A stretch of DNA of 54,516 bases, from assembly GCF_014642075.1 (NCBI RefSeq), contig NZ_BMIK01000026.1, positions 1 through 54,516 of the forward strand, read 5' to 3'. Below, one piece after another: positions 7,603-13,300 of this stretch (within the stretch, counting starts at the first letter, position 1; each line of letters begins with the position of its first letter). Both the position numbers and the translations under genes were made by a program. A model generated the notes under the pieces. The model made no database searches, was not told where the DNA came from, and saw only the letters and a program-made list of their open reading frames with translations. The DNA comes from Parapedobacter defluvii (lineage in GTDB: Bacteria; Bacteroidota; Bacteroidia; Sphingobacteriales; Sphingobacteriaceae).

Positions 7603-7954
7603 ATGACCAAGCCGCCCCGGTTGGTCATCCATATTCCTGTTTTATCCCCCAACTTTGTCCCAACGGAGCGGGTGCCGCCCGATGGAAACACCGGATATCA
7701 CCCTGTTTGGCCGCAGAGCCGAACCGTGCTGTTCGCACGTTCCGCCAAGTTGCCATTCCCCGATGGGAATGGAGCAAGCGGAAGTTGGGCACAGCCCTAC
7801 TTGCTTGCCCCCACGCTATCGCCATGGGGGTTTCGGGTATCCTCCGGGGATACCTGGGTACGCTGGGATAGGCCCAGCGCAAGGTTCCGGTATACTTGGC
7901 GGTATACCGTGCGCCGCTTAGACGGCGCGATTGAATATCCCACTATCGGGATAT
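7603..7954. other. Tract of consecutive dissimilar hairpins before the mob genes
   Basis: This non-coding stretch between the 6831 gene and the excisionase-like gene holds a chain of stems with short loops: 7603-7610/7621-7628 (8 bp), 7721-7729/7735-7742 (8 bp with one bulge), a compound stem 7740-7760/7765-7783 (6+4+7 bp), 7787-7790/7794-7797 (4 bp), 7808-7813/7825-7830 (6 bp), 7836-7842/7848-7854 (7 bp), 7861-7867/7873-7879 (7 bp), 7888-7895/7902-7909 (8 bp), 7911-7916/7923-7928 (6 bp) and 7935-7941/7948-7954 (7 bp). The last six abut almost end to end. Stem sequences differ from one another, so this is not a repeat array. Overlapping ORFs show no protein character. It may contain oriT or a structured leader. 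Confidence 0.6.
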
Positions 7955-7982
7955 ATGGATAGGGAAACATAATGATAGGGAT

Positions 7983-8258
7983 ATGGAAATAGACATCGTC
8001 ACAAGGGAAGACCTCCGGCAGTTCAAACGGGAAATGCTGGAGGAGTTTAAACAAATCATCGGAAACAGGGAAAAAGACAATCTTGGCAGGGAATGGCTGA
8101 AAAGTGCCGAGGTACGCAGGCTGCTGGGCATATCGCCCGGTACGTTGCAGAACCTCCGTATCAATGGCACGTTGCCTTACCGCAAGTTGGGCGGCAGCAT
8201 GTACTACCGCAGGGGAGACATCAGGAAAATGATGGAGGGAGGTAACGGCAATGGCTGA
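7983..8258 (+). CDS. Excisionase-like HTH_17 DNA-binding protein
   Basis: The 91-residue protein has a C-terminal winged-helix/MerR-like domain typical of Bacteroidota excisionase-family proteins: WLKSAEVRRLLGISPGTLQN (about 39-58) followed by INGTLPYRKLGGSMYYRRGD, the characteristic wing. The N-terminus is a charged helix (LRQFKREMLEEFKQI). Such proteins bind near att sites or regulate mob/int expression. It overlaps the next gene by 8 bases and leads the three-gene mobilization operon directly after the hairpin tract, so it may act on that DNA. Confidence 0.8.
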   Translation: MEIDIVTREDLRQFKREMLEEFKQIIGNREKDNLGREWLKSAEVRRLLGISPGTLQNLRINGTLPYRKLGGSMYYRRGDIRKMMEGGNGNG

Positions 8259-8580
8259 ACGGATGGAAATGCCCAGGCACGCGTTCAGCGCGTTCTTTGA
8301 GCGGATTGGCGATGATGGGCGTTTGCTGCCCACGCACATCGGGTTAGTGGCGGCATTGTTCTACCACCACGATTGCGGCAACCCGGAAAACCATTTCCAC
8401 GCCAGCCGCAGGAAGCTCATGCGCTTCTCGCGGATACGCTCCATCGCCACCTACCACAAGTGCCTGTCGGAATTGGTGGCCTACGGTTATGTGGAGTACC
8501 GCCCTTCGTGGCATCCGGCCAAGGGCAGCAGGTTCAGGTTCATCATCCGCACGGAGGGAGGGGTAAATGGTCAGGATTGA
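8251..8580 (+). CDS. Winged-helix-like mobile-element protein (109 aa)
   Basis: The small basic protein has a probable winged-helix layout: an alpha-helical start (HIGLVAALFYHHDCG), a helix with SRRKLMRFSRIRSIATYHKC that resembles a recognition region, and a beta wing (YGYVEYRPSWHPAKGSRFRF). Proteins like this sit between the excisionase and BtgA genes in Bacteroidota mobilizable elements; a replication or regulatory role is possible. It overlaps the upstream gene by 8 bases and the downstream gene by 14 bases, implying translational coupling. Confidence 0.65.
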   Translation: MAERMEMPRHAFSAFFERIGDDGRLLPTHIGLVAALFYHHDCGNPENHFHASRRKLMRFSRIRSIATYHKCLSELVAYGYVEYRPSWHPAKGSRFRFIIRTEGGVNGQD

Positions 8581-9121
8581 CGAGAACAGGAAATCCGTCC
8601 GTTTCCCCGAGGCGGTGGACGAACGGCTCACCCTGCTTGCGCGGAAACTTGGCCGCACCAAGCGGGAAGTGGTCATGCAGATGGTGGATTATTTCTACAA
8701 AAGCAAGAAAGACCCCGCCGACCTGAACGACGAGGTGCTGAAAAAGGAACTGTCAAGCGGTATCAGCCGCATCCTCTCGTTCATCCGCAAACAGGAGGGT
8801 GACATGCTGGTGCCTATGTATTCGGCAATGGAGGAACTGATGGCCATCGCCAAAGCACAAAGCCCGCTTTTAAAAAACATCGGCAAAGGGCAGTCGGAGG
8901 CAACCATCATGGGCAGGGAAACCATCGGCTACCTGAAACTGGTGGACGGCACGCTGAAAAAGATGCTCGGCAACATGCGGGAAAGGGAAACATTGAAGTC
9001 CAGGTTCCGGCAGGTACTGGATTACTACATCACCCAGCGTGAAGCCTTGGGCTGGCCTGTATCGGCTGCCAAAAAAGAAGAACTGGCCAAGTATACAAGG
9101 CAATCGTTGGACAACCTGTAA
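8567..9121 (+). CDS. BfmA/BtgA-family mobilization accessory protein
   Basis: The N-terminal 50 residues fit a ribbon-helix-helix DNA-binding domain: a beta strand (KSVRFPEAV) then two helices (DERLTLLARKLGRTKREVVM). The rest is helical, in line with BtgA/BfmA accessory proteins that bind oriT and help the relaxase. It overlaps the preceding gene by 14 bases and precedes the relaxase gene by 9 bases, the order expected for btgA-btgB. Its DNA target is likely in the neighbouring non-coding DNA, either the hairpin tract or the inverted repeat at 10185-10242. Confidence 0.8.
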   Translation: MVRIDENRKSVRFPEAVDERLTLLARKLGRTKREVVMQMVDYFYKSKKDPADLNDEVLKKELSSGISRILSFIRKQEGDMLVPMYSAMEELMAIAKAQSPLLKNIGKGQSEATIMGRETIGYLKLVDGTLKKMLGNMRERETLKSRFRQVLDYYITQREALGWPVSAAKKEELAKYTRQSLDNL

Positions 9122-9130
9122 CACAAGACC

Positions 9131-10117
9131 ATGTATATTAACATTACCAAATCGGAAACGGGCGACAACAAGGGCAGCAGCGGTGCGCTGGTGCATTACC
9201 TCGAAAAAGAAAATCGGATGCAGCCGGAAAAAGGGATGGGAAACGAACCGGAGCGTTGGTTCAACGGAACGGACAACGACATCAAACCCCACAAGGTGCG
9301 GATGGGTATCGACCGCAACGTGGCGAAGCTGGGCAGGGAAGACAGTAAGTTTTTCCTCATCAACATCAGCCCCAGCCAAAAGGAGCTGGCGCACCTCGTG
9401 TCCAGATACGGCGAGGACGGGGCAAGGGAAAAGCTAAAGGAATTTGCCGCGAGGGTAATGGACGAGTATGCCCGTAACTTCAAACGTCCCGGCATCGACA
9501 GCCACAAAGACCTGCTTTGGTTCGGCAAGCTGGAAAACCACCGCTATTACAACCACAACGACAAAGAGGTGAAAAGCGGGCTAAAGAGAAAAGGCGAACG
9601 CAAGGAGGGGCGGCAGATGCACATCCAAATCATCGTGAGCCGCAAGGACATTACCAATAAAATCAAGCTAAGCCCGCAGAATACGTCACGTGGCAAAAAC
9701 AAAGCCCATTCGCAGAAGCTGGGGCAGTTCGACCGCACCGCGTTCAAGCAGTCGGGCGAGACGCTGTTCGATGAACTGTTCGACTTCGAGCGTAACCTGA
9801 AAGACAGCCTGCAATATGCCAATACGATGAAGAACGGTACAGCACGGCAAAAGGCACAGATGCACACGCTCACGGAATTGACGAGGCGGCATCCGCAAGG
9901 TCAGCCGTTGGCAATGGAGCTGGCGCATGATGTTGCCCAAGGCATGTTCGAAAGCGTGGGCGAAATGCTGACCACCACGGGCAGCATGGCTGCCGACCTA
10001 TTGGGATTACTGATGGCTCCGGTGGAGGGAGCGGGTGAGCAGCAAAGCCCCATCGAGGAAGAGGAGAAGCGGCGCAAACGGAAAAAGAAAGCGCAGTCAC
10101 GGGGTATCAGGCGGTGA
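9131..10117 (+). CDS. BtgB/DUF5712-type relaxase (mobilization protein)
   Basis: The 328-residue protein is the presumed relaxase that nicks oriT and pilots the strand into a recipient with a helper conjugation system. The N-terminus (MYINITKSETGDNKGSSGAL) and the H-containing core RQMHIQIIVSRKD (His at about 164) resemble the DUF5712/BtgB family of Bacteroidota; the H-x-Q strand sits where HUH relaxases have their histidine pair. The segment FGKLENHRYYNHND (about 131-144) adds further His residues. The C-terminus is strongly basic (EEEEKRRKRKKKAQSRGIRR). It is the last gene of the mob operon. The length is typical for the family as I know it. Confidence 0.8.
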   Translation: MYINITKSETGDNKGSSGALVHYLEKENRMQPEKGMGNEPERWFNGTDNDIKPHKVRMGIDRNVAKLGREDSKFFLINISPSQKELAHLVSRYGEDGAREKLKEFAARVMDEYARNFKRPGIDSHKDLLWFGKLENHRYYNHNDKEVKSGLKRKGERKEGRQMHIQIIVSRKDITNKIKLSPQNTSRGKNKAHSQKLGQFDRTAFKQSGETLFDELFDFERNLKDSLQYANTMKNGTARQKAQMHTLTELTRRHPQGQPLAMELAHDVAQGMFESVGEMLTTTGSMAADLLGLLMAPVEGAGEQQSPIEEEEKRRKRKKKAQSRGIRR

Positions 10118-10184
10118 GTTTACCGATGGGTGAAAACATCCGGCCTTTGCACCGCCCGGCCAAAATTACCCACGGCGTGGGAAA

Positions 10185-10242
10185 GGTCAAGGGTATATAA
10201 ACGCCCCCTCCCACAGGCCTTTGCTCTCCGGCGCCCTTGACC
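10185..10242. repeat. 9-bp inverted repeat after the relaxase gene
   Basis: GGTCAAGGG (10185-10193) and CCCTTGACC (10234-10242) are exact reverse complements separated by 40 bases. The nonamer GGCCTTTGC also occurs directly twice nearby, at 10142 and in the region between the arms. The location just beyond the relaxase stop makes it a candidate oriT or accessory-protein site; no nic site is identified. Confidence 0.35.
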
Positions 10243-10314
10243 CGATTCCCCCGCCTTGCGTTCGGTGGCCTAAGCGGTTAAAATGCCTTGGTGTGTGCAA
10301 GGGGAGTACGAAAA

Positions 10315-10339
10315 AAGCCATCCGTTTTGGGGATGGCTT
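10315..10339 (-). terminator. Rho-independent terminator of the rpn unit
   Basis: On the minus strand AAGCCATCC and GGATGGCTT form a perfect 9-bp stem (10331-10339 / 10315-10323) with a 7-base loop, followed by a T tract (the plus strand shows AAAAAA at 10311-10316). It lies 25 bases past the stop of the 63-aa Rpn-tail ORF, so that ORF and the nuclease share one terminator. Confidence 0.75.
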
Positions 10340-10363
10340 ACACTATATGGTGTGGATTTTTTA

Positions 10364-10555
10364 TCAAAATTTTTCGATTTCCTTGATGGACAGCTTGGTA
10401 TATTTGGCAATCTGCTCAACGGAAAAGCCGCCCCTTTTCAAGTCACGTGCGATATCAACCGCAGTGTTATATGCAGCCTCTTTTACAGCTTCGCTGACCG
10501 CATAGTCCAACACAGCTTTATTATCCCATTTGCGTTTCAAACTTGTATCAAACAT
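10364..10555 (-). CDS. Stand-alone Rpn C-terminal domain (63 aa)
   Basis: The 63-residue protein begins MFDTSLKRKWDNKAVLDYAV and is nearly identical over its first 27 residues to the tail of the upstream Rpn nuclease from its internal Met229 on. It then diverges into the usual Rpn ending (GGFSVEQIAKYTKLSIKEIE). It starts 13 bases after the nuclease stop and is followed by a terminator. It may be a remnant of a second rpn gene left by recombination, or a functional small protein. In known Rpn systems the C-terminal piece made from an internal start counteracts the nuclease, so an antitoxin role is plausible. No Shine-Dalgarno-like sequence precedes this copy. Confidence 0.55.
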   Translation of the reverse strand: MFDTSLKRKWDNKAVLDYAVSEAVKEAAYNTAVDIARDLKRGGFSVEQIAKYTKLSIKEIEKF

Positions 10556-10568
10556 CGAGATGAAGCTT

Positions 10569-10796
10569 CTAATTGCCCTGCAATTCGACTCTGGCCTTTT
10601 GGACGAACTCCAACGAAACGGATGCTAAATCGGCTATTTTCTCGTCACTGAAATCGGTGCCTTCAATGAGGCCTTTGACAAAAGAAAAGTCCTTTTTCAA
10701 CTCAACCTCTTTGGTAGCTTCCTTTACAGCTTCGTTGACTGCATAGTCCAACACAGCTTTATTATCCCATTTGCGTTTCAGACTTGTGTCATACAT
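10569..10796 (-). CDS. Putative intragenic short Rpn protein (internal start)
   Basis: An in-frame ATG at 10796 (codon 229 of the nuclease) is preceded by a perfect Shine-Dalgarno sequence AAGGAGG (minus strand, 10811-10805) with eight bases of spacing. Strong Shine-Dalgarno sites are unusual in Bacteroidota. It would yield a 75-residue protein starting MYDTSLKRKWDNKAVLDYAV. As I recall from work on E. coli Rpn nucleases, short C-terminal proteins from internal starts bind and inhibit the full-length toxin. The separate 63-aa ORF downstream starts at the equivalent Met, which supports this boundary as a real domain start. Expression is inferred. Confidence 0.45.
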   Translation of the reverse strand: MYDTSLKRKWDNKAVLDYAVNEAVKEATKEVELKKDFSFVKGLIEGTDFSDEKIADLASVSLEFVQKARVELQGN

Positions 10797-11480
10797 GGTC
10801 TTTTCCTCCTTTGTCAGATTGCTGTATTCAGCAATGTTAAACAGTTTTTCAAAAATCGGTTTGCGGAGATATACCGGAATCTTATCCATGCCGCTCATGT
10901 TCTTCAAAACATAGAGCCATTTGTCAAGGTCAGTATCCAGTTCCGCTTCCGTTTTTACAAATTTAATCAATTCAATGAATATATACCCCAGCCCATCATA
11001 AAAAACCTTGCCTGTCTCCCTGTTGCTCAAGCAAATATCATGCAGGAAACCGCTATCAGTACTAACAGTATCCAAGGAGAAATCTTCCAAGAGCGCAATG
11101 AGGTACACTTCTTTCACGTCATAAGCCCACTCCGAACGCCTGCCCTTTGGAGCCTGTTCGCTGACTAAGCGGCTGGTATAGAAGATTGCCCGTTGCTTGA
11201 AGTTGCATTGTTTTCCCCGTTGTACTTCGATGATGAATTGCTCCCCATCGTTTCCGGTACAGGTAAGGTCGAATATGGCACCACCCTCGTTTACCGTTTC
11301 GCCGGGATGCTCGTTTTTGTTGTAAACCAAATCCACGATGTGTTTCCGTCCACGGAATACGCCGTTGAGGAAGTCAATCAGCAAATCCTTGTTGGGTTCA
11401 CTCCCGAAAAGCTTTTTAAATGCGAAATCGGTTAATGGGTCGATATAAGTGCCTATTGTTGGTTTTGTTGCTTTGGCCAT
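10569..11480 (-). CDS. Rpn-type PD-(D/E)XK nuclease family protein
   Basis: The 303-residue protein belongs to the PD-(D/E)XK nuclease family 'transposase' (Rpn/PDDEXK_2) group. N-terminal motifs are YIDPLTDFAFKKLFG (12-26) and KDLLIDFLNGVF (31-42). The catalytic core has D71 (AIFDLTC) and E85-x-Q87 (FIIEVQRGK). The C-terminal region from about 229 is the helical tail that Rpn proteins also make separately. Rpn proteins are DNA endonucleases that act in recombination and phage defence. A perfect -7 box (11485-11492) lies four bases before the ATG, so the mRNA may be leaderless. Downstream of the integrase and upstream of the terminator at 10315, it forms a small transcription unit with the 63-aa ORF. 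Confidence 0.85.
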   Translation of the reverse strand: MAKATKPTIGTYIDPLTDFAFKKLFGSEPNKDLLIDFLNGVFRGRKHIVDLVYNKNEHPGETVNEGGAIFDLTCTGNDGEQFIIEVQRGKQCNFKQRAIFYTSRLVSEQAPKGRRSEWAYDVKEVYLIALLEDFSLDTVSTDSGFLHDICLSNRETGKVFYDGLGYIFIELIKFVKTEAELDTDLDKWLYVLKNMSGMDKIPVYLRKPIFEKLFNIAEYSNLTKEEKTMYDTSLKRKWDNKAVLDYAVNEAVKEATKEVELKKDFSFVKGLIEGTDFSDEKIADLASVSLEFVQKARVELQGN

Positions 11481-11484
11481 GATT

Positions 11485-11492
11485 CAAATATA
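11485..11492 (-). promoter_or_regulatory. -7 box of rpn, predicted leaderless start
   Basis: TATATTTG on the minus strand matches the Bacteroidota -7 consensus TAnnTTTG exactly and ends four bases before the rpn ATG at 11480. Transcription would begin at about the start codon. No clear TTTG -33 box is present; the region 20-30 bases upstream is occupied by one arm of the inverted repeat at 11513-11551. Confidence 0.45.
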
Positions 11493-11512
11493 ATGTTTTG
11501 TATTTATATCTA

Positions 11513-11551
11513 ATATCCGTTTGGGAACTTAATATATCCCCGAACGGATAT
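11513..11551. promoter_or_regulatory. Long inverted repeat between integrase and rpn
   Basis: ATATCCGTT (11513-11521) and AACGGATAT (11543-11551) are exact reverse complements, and the stem extends inward by TGGG/CCCG (one T-G wobble) to 13 bp. It lies 14 bases after the integrase stop and overlaps the -33 region of the rpn promoter. It could be an operator for rpn, an integrase terminator without a T tract, or both. Confidence 0.45.
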
Positions 11552-11565
11552 CGAATATGGGTAAA

Positions 11566-12783
11566 TTAATTTCCTGACAACTTACGCTGTAAAGTTTGCA
11601 TATCGTTGGCGATTCGCGTATCCAGCAGTTTCGCGTAATGCTGGGTGGTCCTGATACTCGTATGGCCAAGCATCTTGGAAACTGTTTCAATGGGTACGTC
11701 GTTGCTTAATGTTACCGTAGTTGCGAAAGTATGCCGAGCCATGTGGAACGTCAGCGTTTTGGTAATGCCGGACAGGTCGGCTATCTCCTTGAGGTAGCTG
11801 TTCATCTTCTGGTTGCTCAATACGGGAAGTGCCAACCCTTTGGAAGCACAGGTAGGATAGTCCGCATAGCGGTCGATGATTTCCTTTGCCTGCGGTAGCA
11901 GGGGGATATTGGTAGCCGTTTCCGTTTTTTCCCGGCTGCTTAGTATCCACAGCTTGCCGTCCACACCCTTTGCGATGACGGACGTTCTCAATTTCTTTAC
12001 ATCGGCATACGACAGGCCGGTGTAGCAACTGAAAATGAATATGTCGCGAACGTGAGCCAACCGTGGCGTGACATATTGCTTAGCCATTATCCGGTCAAGT
12101 TCATCCTGTGTGAGGAATCCTTTTTCCTTTGGCTTGGCGGTATTCTTGTAAAATACGAATGGGTCTGCGGTAATCCAGCGGTGGGCAAGGCACAATTTGA
12201 CAACCTTGCGAAAGTGCTTCATATATTTGGCTGCTGATATGGGGCTACAACTTTTTTTCGTGCGGAGGAAGAATTCGTAACCCTCAATGAATGCATGGTC
12301 GATGCGCTGAATATCAATATCCATATCCCCGTATTGCTTTAGCACGTAATCGGTAAGGTGACCAACGGAAGTCTTGTAACCTTTCAGCGTGCCGGGCTTG
12401 TATCCTTTGCCGAGCAGGGTTTCCATCTTTCGGTTATGGTCAAGGTATATTTCAATCAGGTAATGTCTTTTGGTGTCCTGTCCAAGAAACCGCATTTTCA
12501 GCGATTCGGCGGTGATAACGGCATTTTCCTTGACAAGCGCCGTATGGACGTCCTCTATATTCCGGACAAGGGTTTCAAGGTAGCTGTTTAATGTACGGCT
12601 TTCTTCTTTGGTGCCTGCGGCTCGATTCGCTTTGGGTCTCCATCGGGAGGGGTCGACCGACCTGCTGATTGAAATTTCTTTCGGGATTCCGTCAACGGTA
12701 ATCCGCATGTAAATGGGAACGGGGCCGCTAACATAGTTTTTTGGTTTCTTCAAGTAGAAGAGCAAGGAATAATTTGTACTCAT
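11566..12783 (-). CDS. Tyrosine-type site-specific integrase
   Basis: The 405-residue protein has the Bacteroidota mobile-element integrase layout: an arm-binding N-terminus (about 1-100), a SAM-like core-binding domain (about 105-205, FLRTKKSCSPISAAKYMKHF) and a catalytic domain (about 220-400). Catalytic residues seen are K286, H347-x-x-R350 with H351 (TFHMARHTF), H374 (MLGHTS) and nucleophile Y383 (TTQHYAK). The first catalytic Arg position reads SCYTGLSYADVKKL, as in many Bacteroidota integrases that have lost this Arg from the canonical place. It catalyses integration and excision of the element. The gene starts 250 bases from tRNA-Arg, its probable target. Confidence 0.92.
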   Translation of the reverse strand: MSTNYSLLFYLKKPKNYVSGPVPIYMRITVDGIPKEISISRSVDPSRWRPKANRAAGTKEESRTLNSYLETLVRNIEDVHTALVKENAVITAESLKMRFLGQDTKRHYLIEIYLDHNRKMETLLGKGYKPGTLKGYKTSVGHLTDYVLKQYGDMDIDIQRIDHAFIEGYEFFLRTKKSCSPISAAKYMKHFRKVVKLCLAHRWITADPFVFYKNTAKPKEKGFLTQDELDRIMAKQYVTPRLAHVRDIFIFSCYTGLSYADVKKLRTSVIAKGVDGKLWILSSREKTETATNIPLLPQAKEIIDRYADYPTCASKGLALPVLSNQKMNSYLKEIADLSGITKTLTFHMARHTFATTVTLSNDVPIETVSKMLGHTSIRTTQHYAKLLDTRIANDMQTLQRKLSGN

Positions 12784-12976
12784 GATAATACATCATTTAT
12801 GGTGAACAAATGTAGCCTTGCAACCTACGGTAGTCAAGATGTTCAGGTATTGAACGGGTTGTCGCTCAACAACTTAATGTACTTTCAGTGAGTAGCAGTA
12901 GGTTAGGAATTGACTCACCGAATTACGCACTGTTTTTATGCGAATAATTGAATGAATCGGGATGCTGATAAAAACA

Positions 12977-13009
12977 AAAAGCCCGCAAATGGTCAATTTG
13001 CAGGCTTTT
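12977..13009 (-). terminator. Terminator of tRNA-Arg
   Basis: On the minus strand AAAAGCC-x-GCAAAT pairs with ATTTGC-x-GGCTTTT (one mismatch), followed by a T-rich run. It lies 24 bases beyond the tRNA 3' end in the direction of tRNA transcription, so it most likely ends that transcript. Confidence 0.7.
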
Positions 13010-13033
13010 GTACGTTTTGATGGTAAGATTTGT

Positions 13034-13104
13034 GTTCCCGAAGGGATTCGAACCCCTATCTTCAGAACCGGAATCTGAAATTCTATCCATTGAACTACGG
13101 GAAC
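13034..13104 (-). tRNA. tRNA-Arg (anticodon CCG)
   Basis: On the minus strand the sequence folds as a tRNA. The acceptor stem pairs GTTCCCG with CGGGAAC, the anticodon stem TCAGA with TCTGA encloses TTCCGGT with anticodon CCG (codon CGG), and the T arm carries GGTTCGAATCC. CCA is not encoded; the next base (discriminator, 13033) is A. A consensus -7 promoter box lies at 13112-13119 and a terminator at 12977-13009. Its 3' end faces the mobile element and its integrase, so it is the likely attachment gene. Confidence 0.95.
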
Positions 13105-13111
13105 GGGGATG

Positions 13112-13119
13112 CAAAGATA
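13112..13119 (-). promoter_or_regulatory. -7 box of tRNA-Arg
   Basis: TATCTTTG on the minus strand matches TAnnTTTG exactly, placing the transcription start about three to four bases before the mature tRNA 5' end at 13104. A TTCAAA-TT-TTTGAA palindrome overlaps the upstream side. Confidence 0.5.
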
Positions 13120-13300
13120 TTCAAATTTTTGAAATCAATATGGATAAGGATAACAATTTTTTGGCTTCATCCTCCTGGTCTAAGTATATTCTTCTCAACC
13201 TGACTCCAGAAATTTTTTGTGTACCGATCAATTTTTTCTACTTTGCACTTCTTTTCATAACGATTTTGATATCCACGTCCGCCGCCCATTAAAGCTCAAC

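Larger units (their letters stand above)
1..13033. mobile_element. Integrative mobilizable element (left end outside window)
   Basis: The region carries a tyrosine integrase (11566-12783), an excisionase-like HTH protein (7983), a BtgA-like protein (8567) and a BtgB/DUF5712 relaxase (9131). No type IV secretion or coupling genes are present, so it would need a helper element to transfer. The right edge is placed at the 3' end of tRNA-Arg because the tRNA 3' end faces the element, as is common for integrase target sites. No second copy of the tRNA 3' end was found in the window, so the left end is either outside it or the target is different. Base composition is clearly AT-rich from 1 to 3960 and then similar to the chromosome, suggesting that the cargo was assembled from several sources. 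Confidence 0.7.

Noticed and set aside
7534-7962. Plus-strand ORF of 142 aa and several others across the hairpin tract.
   Set aside because: Their residues show no domain-like pattern, they compete in several frames and the region is better explained by stem structure.
10221-10651. Plus-strand ORFs opposite the Rpn-tail gene.
   Set aside because: They are antisense to recognisable Rpn coding sequence and to a terminator.
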